The notes under the pieces were generated by a model that was not told the origin of the DNA, made no database searches, and worked only from the letters and a program-made list of their open reading frames with translations. From assembly GCF_014212175.1 (NCBI RefSeq), contig NZ_JACJVR010000087.1, forward strand, positions 27,722 through 91,721: a stretch of DNA of 64,000 nt. Reading direction: 5' to 3'. Of the stretch, positions 9,612 through 18,974 are shown one piece after another. The stretch is from Cohnella xylanilytica (GTDB lineage Bacteria > Bacillota > Bacilli > Paenibacillales > Paenibacillaceae). Positions within the stretch are counted from its first letter, which is position 1. Each line of letters begins with the position of its first letter. The position numbers and the translations under genes are program-made.

Positions 9612-11105
9612 ATGAGCAAAATCAAAAAGAGAGCAGGGTTGCTCCTGGCGGCAACGACGGCGTTCTCGCTCGTCCTTAGCGCCTGCGGCAGCAACGGCAA
9701 CAACGAACCGGAAGCGGCGGGCTCCGGAAGCGGCTCCGGCAACGCCGGGAAGCCGGTCGAATTGATCTGGTACACGATCGGCACGCCGCAGAAAGACGTC
9801 GACACGGTCATGGCGGAAGTCAGCAAGTATACCAAAGAGAAGATCAACGCGACGATCAAGATGAAGATGATCGACTGGGGCGACTACTCGCAGAAGATGC
9901 AAGTGCTGGTCGCTTCGGGCGAACCGATGGACATTCTGTTCACCTCGGCCGGCGGCTTCGACTACGTGCAGAACGTGCGCAAGGGCGCGTTCCTCGAGCT
10001 CGACGAGCTGCTGGACAAATACGGCCAAGGCATCAAGAACACGATCGATCCGGGCTTCCTGAGCGGCTCCAAGGTCGACGGCCACAACTACGGCATTCCG
10101 GCCAACAAGGAGCTTCCGCAGCTTGAAGTGTGGCGCTTCAACCAGAATCTCGTGGACAAGTACAAGCTCGATACGTCCGGGGTCCGCACCCTGGAGAGCC
10201 TCGAGCCGCTCCTGAAGACCATCAAGGAGAAGGAGCCGGAAGTGACTCCGTTCGCGATGGACAAAACCTACGTTCCTTACGTTCCGTACGACTATCTCGT
10301 GACGAACATGCCGATGGCCGTCAAGCTGGACGGGTCGGACATGAAGGTCGTCAACATCCTCGAGACGAGCGAGATGAAGGCCGCGCTCGAGACGATGCAT
10401 AAGTACTACAAGGCGGGTTATGTCGCTCCGGAAGCCGCGACGACGGGCTCGACGAGCGACCTGACGACCTCCGGCAAGTGGCTGCTGGACCGCGCTCAGA
10501 CGCAGCCGCTCGCGGAGAACCTCTGGTCCGCTTCCTACGGCTACCCGGTCACCACGAAGCCGGCCAGCGACGCGATCATCACGAACACGTCGGTGCAAGG
10601 CTCGATCATGGCGATCTCCGCCAACTCCGAGCATCCGGAGAAGGCGATGGAGTTCCTGAACCTGCTGAACACCGATCCGGTGCTCCGCAACATGGTCGAC
10701 TCCGGCACCGAAGGCACTCACTACGAGAAGATCGACGACAAGCACATGAAGAACCTGGACGCTTCCCAGAACTACAACATGCCGTCCTACTCGCTGGGCA
10801 ACAACATGCTTCTGTACCTGAACGAAGGCGACCCGGACGACAAGTGGGACCAGTTCAAGAAGTTCAACGCGGAAGGCAAGCCTTCCCCGATCCTGGGCTT
10901 CAACTTCGACAGCACGAAGGTTGCGACCGAGATGACGGCCGTTCAGAACGTGAAGGAGCAGTTCTGGGCATCGCTGATGACCGGTACCGTCGACCCGGCC
11001 ACGTTCCTGCCGAAGGCGATCGACGAGTTCAAGAAGGCCGGACTGGACAAGGTCATCGCCGAAGCGCAAAGCCAGCTGGACGCTTGGGCGGCCGCGAACA
11101 AGTAA
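9612..11105 (+). CDS. Sugar-binding lipoprotein of ABC transporter (family 1, LplA-like)
   Basis: Extracellular solute-binding lipoprotein, 497 residues. The signal peptide ends in the lipobox LSAC, so the mature protein starts at a lipidated Cys; an acidic Ser/Gly-rich linker (SGSGSGNAG) follows. The body contains the domain-1 motif VLVASGEPMDILFTS typical of LplA/YtcQ-type binding proteins for oligosaccharides. ATG 9612 is preferred to an in-frame TTG at 9603 because GGGGAGGG lies at 9593-9600. It precedes two permease genes, separated by a hairpin that probably keeps its mRNA in excess. Confidence 0.92.
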   Translation: MSKIKKRAGLLLAATTAFSLVLSACGSNGNNEPEAAGSGSGSGNAGKPVELIWYTIGTPQKDVDTVMAEVSKYTKEKINATIKMKMIDWGDYSQKMQVLVASGEPMDILFTSAGGFDYVQNVRKGAFLELDELLDKYGQGIKNTIDPGFLSGSKVDGHNYGIPANKELPQLEVWRFNQNLVDKYKLDTSGVRTLESLEPLLKTIKEKEPEVTPFAMDKTYVPYVPYDYLVTNMPMAVKLDGSDMKVVNILETSEMKAALETMHKYYKAGYVAPEAATTGSTSDLTTSGKWLLDRAQTQPLAENLWSASYGYPVTTKPASDAIITNTSVQGSIMAISANSEHPEKAMEFLNLLNTDPVLRNMVDSGTEGTHYEKIDDKHMKNLDASQNYNMPSYSLGNNMLLYLNEGDPDDKWDQFKKFNAEGKPSPILGFNFDSTKVATEMTAVQNVKEQFWASLMTGTVDPATFLPKAIDEFKKAGLDKVIAEAQSQLDAWAAANK

Positions 11106-11125
11106 GTTCGGCGAGACAAAGAAGA

Positions 11126-11160
11126 AGATCGGGCGGGCAGCTTGCGCCCGATCTTTTTTT
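11126..11160 (+). terminator. Hairpin with T-tract between binding protein and permease genes
   Basis: A 10-bp perfect stem AGATCGGGCG / CGCCCGATCT, 9-nt loop, then seven T. Its position inside a transporter operon suggests partial termination or 3'-end protection, giving more binding protein than permease. Confidence 0.85.
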
Positions 11161-11184
11161 ACTTATGGGAGGGATAATGACACG

Positions 11185-12117
11185 ATGGCAGGCTCATTTT
11201 TCCGCAGCTTCAATCGCAACAAGGTTCTGCTGCTTATGGTACTTCCAGGAGCCCTCTGGTTCCTCTGCTTCTCCTATCTGCCCCTTGTCGGCACGGTCGC
11301 GGCCTTCAAGGAATATCGGTTCAGCCGGCAAGGCTTCTGGTACAGCCTGATTCATAGCAAGAACGTCGGCTGGGACAACTTCAAGTTCCTGTTCAACACC
11401 GACGCCGCCTATACCATTACCCGCAACACTCTGCTGTATAATATCGCGTTTATTTTCCTCGGGCTCGTCTTCTCCGTCGCCTTGGCCATCCTCCTCTCGG
11501 AGCTGGTGAACAAGAAGCTGGCGAAGCTGTATCAGACGAGCATGTTCCTGCCGTATTTCCTGTCTTGGGTCATCGTCGGCTACTTCGCGTTCAGCTTCCT
11601 GAGCATGGACCGCGGATTGCTGAATCACATATTGGGTTATTTCGGGGTCGATTCGATGCAATGGTATTCGGATCCGACCTATTGGCCGTATATTCTGATC
11701 TTCGTGTACCTCTGGAAGTCGATCGGCTACAGCAGCGTCGTCTATCTGGCCTCCATCCTGGGCATCGACAAGTCGCTCTACGAAGCGGCGATGATCGACG
11801 GGGCGAGCAAGCTGCAGCAGGTCCGCAACATCACGCTTCCCCTTCTCAAGCCGATCATTATCATCATGACGCTGCTGGCGGTCGGCAAAATTTTCTACGC
11901 GGACTTCGGTCTCTTCTATCAAGTGCCCCGGGATTCCGGCACGCTCTACTCGGTGACGAACGTTATCGATACGTACGTCTATCGCGGCCTCAAGACGACG
12001 GGCGAGATCGGCATGAGCACCGCGGCCGGCCTGTATCAATCGATCGTCGGCTTCGTCCTCGTCATGATCTCCAACTACGTCGTGCGCAAGCTCGACAAAG
12101 ACAGCGCGCTGTTCTAA
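11185..12117 (+). CDS. ABC sugar transporter permease, LplB type
   Basis: Inner-membrane permease of the MalF/LplB (BPD_transp_1) family, 310 residues. Six membrane segments are predicted, the first at about 13-35 (LLLMVLPGALWFLCFSYLPLVG). The cytoplasmic EAA-like loop is YEAAMIDGASKLQQVRNITLPLLKP, the docking site for the ATPase. ATG 11185 follows GGGAGG at 11167-11172. No ATPase gene is present nearby, so energy is presumably supplied by a shared MsmX-type ATPase. Confidence 0.93.
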   Translation: MAGSFFRSFNRNKVLLLMVLPGALWFLCFSYLPLVGTVAAFKEYRFSRQGFWYSLIHSKNVGWDNFKFLFNTDAAYTITRNTLLYNIAFIFLGLVFSVALAILLSELVNKKLAKLYQTSMFLPYFLSWVIVGYFAFSFLSMDRGLLNHILGYFGVDSMQWYSDPTYWPYILIFVYLWKSIGYSSVVYLASILGIDKSLYEAAMIDGASKLQQVRNITLPLLKPIIIIMTLLAVGKIFYADFGLFYQVPRDSGTLYSVTNVIDTYVYRGLKTTGEIGMSTAAGLYQSIVGFVLVMISNYVVRKLDKDSALF

Positions 12118-12148
12118 TTCGCCCGAGCCTAGAAAGGAGGAAGCCCGC

Positions 12149-13072
12149 ATGTCCGCAACGCCCCGTACTCTTAAGAAGCGCAACTTCCACCAGATAACGA
12201 AAGGCTGGAACGTCGTCTTCAACGTCATAGCCGCTCTCTTCTCGTTCCTCTGCGTGTTCCCGTTCGTCTTCGTGGCGATCATCTCGTTCACCGACGAGAA
12301 GTCGCTCGCCGCCAACGGGTATCGCATTATCCCCGAGAAGTGGAGCTTCAAGGCTTACGAATATATTTTCGAGACCGGCGATACGCTGCTCCGTTCCTAC
12401 GGGGTCACGATTCTGGTGACGGTCGTCGGCACGGTCGTCAGCCTGCTGATGATCGCGCTGTACGCCTACGCCGTCTCCCGCAAGAGCTTCGCCTACCGGA
12501 GATTCTTCTCCCTGTTCGCCGTGTTCACGATGCTGTTCAACGGCGGGATGATCCCGACCTATATCGTCGTCACTCAACTGCTCCATCTGAAGGACAACAT
12601 CTGGGCGCTGATCCTGCCGCTCGCGATGAATGCCTTCTACATCATGATTCTGCGCACCTTCTACATCACCGGCGTTCCCGACGCGATCATCGAATCGGGC
12701 AAGATCGACGGCGCGGGCGAGTTCAAGATCTTCATCCGCCTCGTGCTTCCGCTGTCGCTTCCGGGCCTGGCGACGATCGGCTTGTTCAGCACGCTGGGCT
12801 ACTGGAACGACTGGTTTAACGCCCTGCTGTACATCGACACCCCGAGCAAGGTTCCGCTTCAATCGATGCTTATGCGGATCGAATCGAGCATGCAGTTCAT
12901 TCAGCAGAATTCGCTCAACAGCGCGGTCAGCCTCGAGGCTCTCTCCTCGATGCCGCAGGATACGGCCCGGATGGCGATGGTCGTGCTGGCGACGCTGCCG
13001 ATCATCTTCGCCTATCCGTTCTTCCAGCGTTACTTCGTGCAAGGCCTGACCGTCGGCTCGGTCAAGGAATAA
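12149..13072 (+). CDS. ABC sugar transporter permease, LplC/YtcP type
   Basis: Second permease of the importer, 307 residues, MalG/LplC-like. The six-TM core is flanked by a polar N-terminus. The EAA-like loop IIESGKIDGAGEFKIFIRLVLPLSLP is present, and the protein ends in the family-typical FVQGLTVGSVKE. A strong AAAGGAGG site precedes ATG 12149. The following 116 bases before the GH3 gene contain short G/A-rich repeats (AGAAGGG-like) but no terminator, so the glycosidase genes are probably read through from here. Confidence 0.93.
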   Translation: MSATPRTLKKRNFHQITKGWNVVFNVIAALFSFLCVFPFVFVAIISFTDEKSLAANGYRIIPEKWSFKAYEYIFETGDTLLRSYGVTILVTVVGTVVSLLMIALYAYAVSRKSFAYRRFFSLFAVFTMLFNGGMIPTYIVVTQLLHLKDNIWALILPLAMNAFYIMILRTFYITGVPDAIIESGKIDGAGEFKIFIRLVLPLSLPGLATIGLFSTLGYWNDWFNALLYIDTPSKVPLQSMLMRIESSMQFIQQNSLNSAVSLEALSSMPQDTARMAMVVLATLPIIFAYPFFQRYFVQGLTVGSVKE

Positions 13073-13188
13073 GCGGCGGCCCCGGGCGCGAGTCCGGGGG
13101 GCCGGCATGGCCAAGGGTGGAGAGAAGCGCGGAGTCGCGCGACAGAAGGGCAGAGAAGGGCGACAAAAGCGCGAGAGAAGGGTGAGAG

Positions 13189-15498
13189 ATGAGTTACAGA
13201 GACGCTACCCGATCCGCCGAGGAACGGGCGGAGCTGCTGCTTAGGCAGATGACGGCGGAAGAGAAGGTCGGCCAGCTGATTCAGCCGTTCGGCTGGCAGG
13301 CTTATGAGCATAGAGATGGGAAAATAAAGCTGGCCGACTCGTTCAAGGAGCAGGTCGCGCGCGGGGGAGTCGGCGCTCTGTACGGAACGCTTCGCGCGGA
13401 TCCGTGGACGGGCGTCACCCTCGACACCGGGCTCTCGCCCGAGGAGGGCGCGGAAGCGGTGAACGAGATTCAGCGTTACGCGATCGAGAATTCCCGCCTG
13501 GGCATTCCGCTTCTGATCGGCGAGGAATGCTCGCACGGGCATATGGCGATCGGGGGCACGGTGTTCCCCGTACCGCTCCTGATCGGCAGCTCGTGGAACG
13601 CGGAGCTGTACCGGGAGATGTGCCGCGCCGTCGCGATCGAGACCCGCGCCCAAGGAGGCGCCGTCACGTATTCGCCGGTGCTCGACGTCGTGCGCGACCC
13701 GAGATGGGGGCGGACGGAGGAATGCTTCGGCGAGGATCCTTATCTGATCGGGCGGATGGCGGTCGCGGCCGTCGAGGGCATGCAGGGAGAGCGGCTGGAC
13801 TCCGAGGACAGCGTCGCCGTGACGCTGAAGCACTACGTCGGCTACGGCAGCTCGGAAGGCGGCCGCAATGCCGGTCCCGTTCATATGGGCTGGCGGGAGC
13901 TGCTCGAGGTCGACCTGCACCCGTTCCGGTTGGCGGTGGAAGCGGGAGCGGCTTCGGTCATGCCGGCTTACAACGAGATCGATGGCGTTCCGTGCACAGT
14001 GAACAAGAAGCTGCTGGACGACATCCTCGTCGGCGAGTGGGGCTTCGACGGCATGATCGTCACCGACTGCGGCGCGATCGACATGCTCGCGGCCGGACAC
14101 GACGTGGCCGAGGACGGCATGGAAGCGGCCGTGCGGTCGCTCGAAGCCGGCATCGACATGGAGATGTCGGGCGTGATGTTCGGCAAGTATTTATTAGGAG
14201 CGCTGAAGGCCGGGAAGCTGAACGAGGAGGCGCTCGACAGGGCCGTGCTTCGCGTTCTGAAGCTGAAGTTCCGGCTCGGGCTGTTCGAGAAGCCTTACGC
14301 GGACGCGAAGCGCGCCCGGGAAGTCATCGGCAGCGAGGAGCACCGCAAGCTCGCAAGAAGGCTTGCCGCGGAAGGCGCCGTGCTGCTGAAGAACGAAGCG
14401 GCCGCGCTCCCTCTCGCGAAGGATAGCTGCGGGCGGATCGCCGTCATCGGGCCGAACGCGGACAACGGCTATAACCAGCTGGGCGATTACACGTCTCCCC
14501 AGCCGGCCGGAAGGGTCGCGACGGTGCTGGCGGGCATCCGCGCCAAGTTCGCGGACGAGCCGGACCGCGTGCTTTACGCGCCGGGCTGCCGCATTCGCGG
14601 CGACGACCGGGAAGGCTTCCCCGCCGCCCTGGCCGCGGCGGAACAGGCGGACACCGTCGTCATGGTCGTCGGGGGCTCGAGCGCCCGGGATTTCGGCGAA
14701 GGGACGATCGACCTGCGCACCGGGGCTTCTCTCGTGACGGGAGATTCCTGGAACGACATGGACTGCGGCGAAGGGATCGACCGCCTGTCGCTTCGCCTGG
14801 CGGGCGTGCAGCTGGAGCTGATCCAAGAGGTGCGCAAGCTGGGCAAGAAGCTGATCGTCGTCTACATCAACGGCCGGCCGATCGCGGAGCCGTGGATCGA
14901 CGAGCACGCGGACGCGATTCTGGAAGCCTGGTACCCGGGGCAGGAAGGCGGCCATGCCGTCGCCGATCTGCTGTTCGGGGACGCGAACCCTTCGGGGCGG
15001 CTGAGCCTCTCGATCCCGAAGCGCGTCGGCCAGCTTCCGGTGTATTACAACGGGAAGCGTTCGAGAGGCAAGAGGTACCTGGAGGACGATTCGCGCCCCC
15101 GGTACCCGTTCGGCTTCGGGCTGAGCTATACGAGCTACCGCTACGACAATCTGACCGTGTCGCCGGGAATCATCCCGCCGAACGGAGAAGCGACGGTGAC
15201 GGTGGACGTGACGAACGAAGGCGGGGTCGCGGGAGCCGAAGTCGTGCAGCTGTACGTCTCCGATAAGGCCAGCGCGTACACCCGGCCGGAGCGGGAGCTG
15301 AAGGGCTTCCGCAAGGTCGAGCTGGCCCCGGGCGAGACGAGGACCGTCTCGTTCAAGGTCGGCCCCGCCGAGCTGGAATACGTCGGCGAAGGCTACAGGA
15401 GAGTCGTCGAGCCGGGGGCGTTCCGGATTCTCGTCGGCGGCAGCTCGGAAGCGACGTTGGCGGCGGAGCTTGCCGTGAAGGAGGAGGGCCGCGCATGA
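13189..15498 (+). CDS. Glycoside hydrolase family 3 enzyme (beta-glycosidase)
   Basis: Cytoplasmic GH3 exo-beta-glycosidase, 769 residues, no signal peptide. Domain order: N-terminal TIM barrel (about 10-345) with the FGEDPYLIGRM and VTLKHYVGYGSSEGG segments and probable nucleophile D293 in GMIVTDCGAID; an alpha/beta sandwich domain (about 385-610) with AVIGPNADNG; and a C-terminal fibronectin-III-like domain (about 655-760) with YVSDKASAYTRPERELKGFRK. The VTDC rather than SDW context resembles beta-xylosidase/glucosidase branches. Substrate cannot be fixed by sequence; its operon with mannosidases suggests trimming of a beta-linked residue in an oligomannoside. The stop overlaps the next start (ATGA). 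Confidence 0.9.
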   Translation: MSYRDATRSAEERAELLLRQMTAEEKVGQLIQPFGWQAYEHRDGKIKLADSFKEQVARGGVGALYGTLRADPWTGVTLDTGLSPEEGAEAVNEIQRYAIENSRLGIPLLIGEECSHGHMAIGGTVFPVPLLIGSSWNAELYREMCRAVAIETRAQGGAVTYSPVLDVVRDPRWGRTEECFGEDPYLIGRMAVAAVEGMQGERLDSEDSVAVTLKHYVGYGSSEGGRNAGPVHMGWRELLEVDLHPFRLAVEAGAASVMPAYNEIDGVPCTVNKKLLDDILVGEWGFDGMIVTDCGAIDMLAAGHDVAEDGMEAAVRSLEAGIDMEMSGVMFGKYLLGALKAGKLNEEALDRAVLRVLKLKFRLGLFEKPYADAKRAREVIGSEEHRKLARRLAAEGAVLLKNEAAALPLAKDSCGRIAVIGPNADNGYNQLGDYTSPQPAGRVATVLAGIRAKFADEPDRVLYAPGCRIRGDDREGFPAALAAAEQADTVVMVVGGSSARDFGEGTIDLRTGASLVTGDSWNDMDCGEGIDRLSLRLAGVQLELIQEVRKLGKKLIVVYINGRPIAEPWIDEHADAILEAWYPGQEGGHAVADLLFGDANPSGRLSLSIPKRVGQLPVYYNGKRSRGKRYLEDDSRPRYPFGFGLSYTSYRYDNLTVSPGIIPPNGEATVTVDVTNEGGVAGAEVVQLYVSDKASAYTRPERELKGFRKVELAPGETRTVSFKVGPAELEYVGEGYRRVVEPGAFRILVGGSSEATLAAELAVKEEGRA

Positions 15499-18400
15499 AC
15501 GGCGTGCTGGAGAGAGTGAACCGCTTCCTGCGCGAGCTGTCGGAGGCGCAGTGGCTGGAACGGCAAGCGGTGCGCGGTTGGACGATCGACCGGAAGACGT
15601 ACGTCCTGCCGGGCCGATACGAGGAGCTTGGGCGCTATGAGGTACGAGGACTCACCGATGAGGGAGACGTTCGGGAGCTCGGGACCGTCCCGTTCCCCAG
15701 CAAGCAAGGGACGACGTACTTCTTCCGGACGAAGCTGGACATTCCCGCGGAATGGGACCCTGCCCGCGGAGCGATCGGGCTGCTGTTCGAATCCGGGGGC
15801 GAAGGGCTGCTCCGGGTGAACGGAGCGTCCTGGCAGGGACTGGACCGGAACCATACGTTCGCCGCGCTGGACGCGTCGCAGGTCGGGTTCTCGCCGGAGC
15901 TTGAGATCGAGCTGTTCGACCCGATTCCGGAGCCGAACGATCCGCTCAATCGCCAGGCGGTCATCCAGCCGCCGATCTCCGGAGTCCGCAGCGAGCTCGC
16001 ACAGGCGAACGGCGCGGCGCAGAGCCTGCTGTACGCGGCGACGATCGTCCGCGATTCGGCCGCGCTGCTGCCGGAGACGGACTTCCGCCGCCAGCGGCTG
16101 TTCGAGGCGCTCTATCGGGCGATGGACGCGTTCGTCGGCCTGACTCGGGAGGAGATCCGCGAAGGGAGCGTCCTATCGCGGATCGAGGAAAGGCTCGCGG
16201 CGGACGTCGGGGCCGTCGGCGGCAACGCGGAAGGCACGATCCGCATGGTCGGCCAATCCCATATCGACATCGCGTGGCTGTGGCCGGTTCGCGAGACGGT
16301 GCGCAAGACGAGCCGGACGTTCTCGACCGTCGACGCGCTGATGCGCGAGTACCCGGACTTCAAATACGCGCAGAGCCAGCCGATTCTCTTCGAGTTCCTG
16401 AAGAACAACGATCCCGAGCTGTACGGCCGGGTGAAGGCGAGAATCGCCGAAGGCCGGTGGGAGCTGGTCGGCGGCATGTGGGTGGAGCCCGACCTGAACA
16501 TTCCGAGCGGGGAGTCGCTCATGCGCCAGATGCTGTACGGCCAGCGGTTCTACCGAGAGGAGTTCGGGCTCGTCTCCCGGATCGAATGGCTGCCCGACAC
16601 GTTCGGCTACTGCGCGTCGCTGCCCCAGATTCTGAAGCACGGCGGCATCTCCTGCTTCATGACGACGAAGCTGGGCTGGAACGACACGAACGTCTTCCCG
16701 TACGACCTGTTCCACTGGGTCGGCATCGACGGCACGCCGATTCTGTCCTATCTGAACCACGGCGTCAACGAGCATACGCTGCCGAAGGATGTCCACGACC
16801 ATTGGCAGTCGTACCGCCAGAAGTCGGTCCATCCCGAGCAGATGCTGCTCTACGGCCACGGCGACGGAGGCGGCGGGGTGACGCGCGAGATGCTCGAATC
16901 CATCGGCCGTTCCGAGCTGATGGTCGGCCAGCCGGCGAGCCGGTACGGCACCGCCGCCGACTTCTTCGCCGGCGTCGAGGGCAGCCGCGACAAGCTGCCT
17001 TCCTGGCACGGCGACCTGTACCTGGAGCTGCATCGCGGCACGTACACGACGCACGGGCGGAACAAGCGCAGCAACCGGAAGGCGGAGCTGCTGTATCGCG
17101 AAGCCGAGCTGTGGCTGTCGCTGGCTCTTCCGGATCTAAGCGCGGAGAGCGAACGGGAGCTGCGCGGACGGCTCCATGAAGGCTGGAAGCTTATTCTGCT
17201 GAACCAGTTCCACGACATCATCCCGGGCTCCGCGATCTCTGAAGCCTACCGCACGTCGGAGAAGGAGTACGGGGAGATCGAAGAGCATGGGCGCGCGAGC
17301 CTGAACGCCGTGCTGCCTCTGCTCGCCGAGCGGATCGACGCGTCGGCCGCCGAGGGCGCGCCTTACGTCGTCTTTAACGGCTTGGGCTGGAAGCGGGACG
17401 TGCTGGCGGAGCTTGAGGGCGCTGCCGGGGTCGTCGGGGAAGGCGCCGTCGCCGCGTTCGATTCGGAAGGCCGCCGGCTGCCCTGCGACGCGACGGAGGA
17501 AGGCGGGCTCGCGGTGCTCGTTCCCGGCGTGCCGGCCTTCGGCTACCGGACGATCTGGCTTCGCGGCGAGGACGGAGCGGCAGCAAGCGGGGCAGCGGCT
17601 GCGGGAACGGGAGCGGCGAGATCGGCGGGCGTGGAAGGCATGGCGGGCTTGAAGGGTTCGGCGGACTTGAAAGACTCGGCGAGCTCGAACGGCTCGGCGG
17701 GCCCGGCGAGATCGGCGGGCGATTCGGGGAACGGCGCGGGGCTGCCCGCGGCTGGAGACGAAGAGCTGCCGGGCGCCGGACAGCCTCTCGGCGACCGCTG
17801 GGAGACGCCGGCGTACTCCGCGCGCTTCAACGGGCGGGGCGAGATCGTCAGCCTCTTCGACAAGGAAGCGAACCGCGAGATCGTGAAGCCCGGAGAAGCG
17901 GCGAACCGCTTCCACTTCTACTACGACCGTCCGACGCTGTGGGACGCCTGGGACATCGACGACCGCTACGAGTCGCAGCGGGCCGGGGAGGCCGAGCTGC
18001 TCGAGAAGGGAGTCGTTTTGCGAGGCGAGACGATGGACGTCCTGCGGTTCCGCTGGCGGCTTCACCGCTCGGAGATCCGCCAGGACATTCTTTTCTACAA
18101 GCACGACAAGAGAATCGACTTCCGGACGAGCGTCTCCTGGAACGAAGACAACAAGCTGCTCAAGGTCGGCTTCCCGATCGACGTCGTCGCGAGCAAGGCG
18201 ACCTTCGAGATTCCGTTCGGGGCGCTGGAGCGTCCCACCCATCGGAACACCAGTTGGGAGCAGGCGCAGTTCGAGGTATGCGGCCACCGGTTCGCGGACG
18301 TCTCCGAATACGGCTACGGCGTCAGCCTCCTGAACGACTGCAAGTACGGCTATGACGTTCAAGGAACGACGCTTCGCCTGTCGCTGCTGCGGGCGCCGAA

Positions 18401-18830
18401 GTGGCCGGACGATACGGCCGATCTCGGCGAGCATCGCTTCACCTATTCGCTGTATCCTCACGAAGGGGATTGGCGAGCGGCCCGTACGGTTCGCCGGGCG
18501 GCCGAGCTCAACGCGGACGCGATCGCGCGGAAGGCGCTGCCGGGCCGGGGCGAGCTGCCGGCGGACGGGGTCCTGCTGCCGTTCGAGAGCGAGCACGTCG
18601 TGCTCGACACGGTCAAGCCGGCCGAAGACGGGGACGGAATCGTGCTTCGCCTGTACGAATCGTCCGGAGGCCGGGGCCGCGCCGCCCTGACTTGGCCGAG
18701 GCCGTTCGAGGGGGCGTTCGTCTCGAATGCCCTGGAGGAGGAGCTGGAGCCGCTGTCCCCGGAGGGCGGCCGCATCGAGCTGGTTTTCGCCCCGTTCGAG
18801 ATTAAGACCGTTAAAATCAAAGGGCGTTAA
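15495..18830 (+). CDS. Alpha-mannosidase, GH38 (large class II type)
   Basis: Cytoplasmic zinc-dependent retaining alpha-mannosidase, 1111 residues, close to the size of the Ams1/MAN2C1-like group. The N-terminal non-catalytic region is followed by GH38 motifs GQSHIDIAWLWP (zinc ligands H256 and D258 by family analogy), PDTFGY (nucleophile D368) and NQFHDIIPGS (H573). After a mid-domain there is an unusual Ala/Gly/Ser-rich low-complexity stretch (about 690-768), then the C-terminal beta-sandwich domains (WETPAYSARFNGRGEIVSL onward). It overlaps the GH3 stop by 4 bases. Likely removes alpha-linked mannose from imported oligosaccharides. Confidence 0.95.
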   Translation: MNGVLERVNRFLRELSEAQWLERQAVRGWTIDRKTYVLPGRYEELGRYEVRGLTDEGDVRELGTVPFPSKQGTTYFFRTKLDIPAEWDPARGAIGLLFESGGEGLLRVNGASWQGLDRNHTFAALDASQVGFSPELEIELFDPIPEPNDPLNRQAVIQPPISGVRSELAQANGAAQSLLYAATIVRDSAALLPETDFRRQRLFEALYRAMDAFVGLTREEIREGSVLSRIEERLAADVGAVGGNAEGTIRMVGQSHIDIAWLWPVRETVRKTSRTFSTVDALMREYPDFKYAQSQPILFEFLKNNDPELYGRVKARIAEGRWELVGGMWVEPDLNIPSGESLMRQMLYGQRFYREEFGLVSRIEWLPDTFGYCASLPQILKHGGISCFMTTKLGWNDTNVFPYDLFHWVGIDGTPILSYLNHGVNEHTLPKDVHDHWQSYRQKSVHPEQMLLYGHGDGGGGVTREMLESIGRSELMVGQPASRYGTAADFFAGVEGSRDKLPSWHGDLYLELHRGTYTTHGRNKRSNRKAELLYREAELWLSLALPDLSAESERELRGRLHEGWKLILLNQFHDIIPGSAISEAYRTSEKEYGEIEEHGRASLNAVLPLLAERIDASAAEGAPYVVFNGLGWKRDVLAELEGAAGVVGEGAVAAFDSEGRRLPCDATEEGGLAVLVPGVPAFGYRTIWLRGEDGAAASGAAAAGTGAARSAGVEGMAGLKGSADLKDSASSNGSAGPARSAGDSGNGAGLPAAGDEELPGAGQPLGDRWETPAYSARFNGRGEIVSLFDKEANREIVKPGEAANRFHFYYDRPTLWDAWDIDDRYESQRAGEAELLEKGVVLRGETMDVLRFRWRLHRSEIRQDILFYKHDKRIDFRTSVSWNEDNKLLKVGFPIDVVASKATFEIPFGALERPTHRNTSWEQAQFEVCGHRFADVSEYGYGVSLLNDCKYGYDVQGTTLRLSLLRAPKWPDDTADLGEHRFTYSLYPHEGDWRAARTVRRAAELNADAIARKALPGRGELPADGVLLPFESEHVVLDTVKPAEDGDGIVLRLYESSGGRGRAALTWPRPFEGAFVSNALEEELEPLSPEGGRIELVFAPFEIKTVKIKGR

Positions 18831-18974
18831 ACGCCGTTGTTATAAAATATCGCAAGGCCGACTGGGCGACGGAGCCGGCGGCGACGGAGCGGGAGGAGCG
18901 GGAAGCGCCGATTCCCTCCCTCGGCCGCGGAGCTCCTTCCGCCGGGCCTGTTCTAAGGTGGAGATCCTTCAAAA

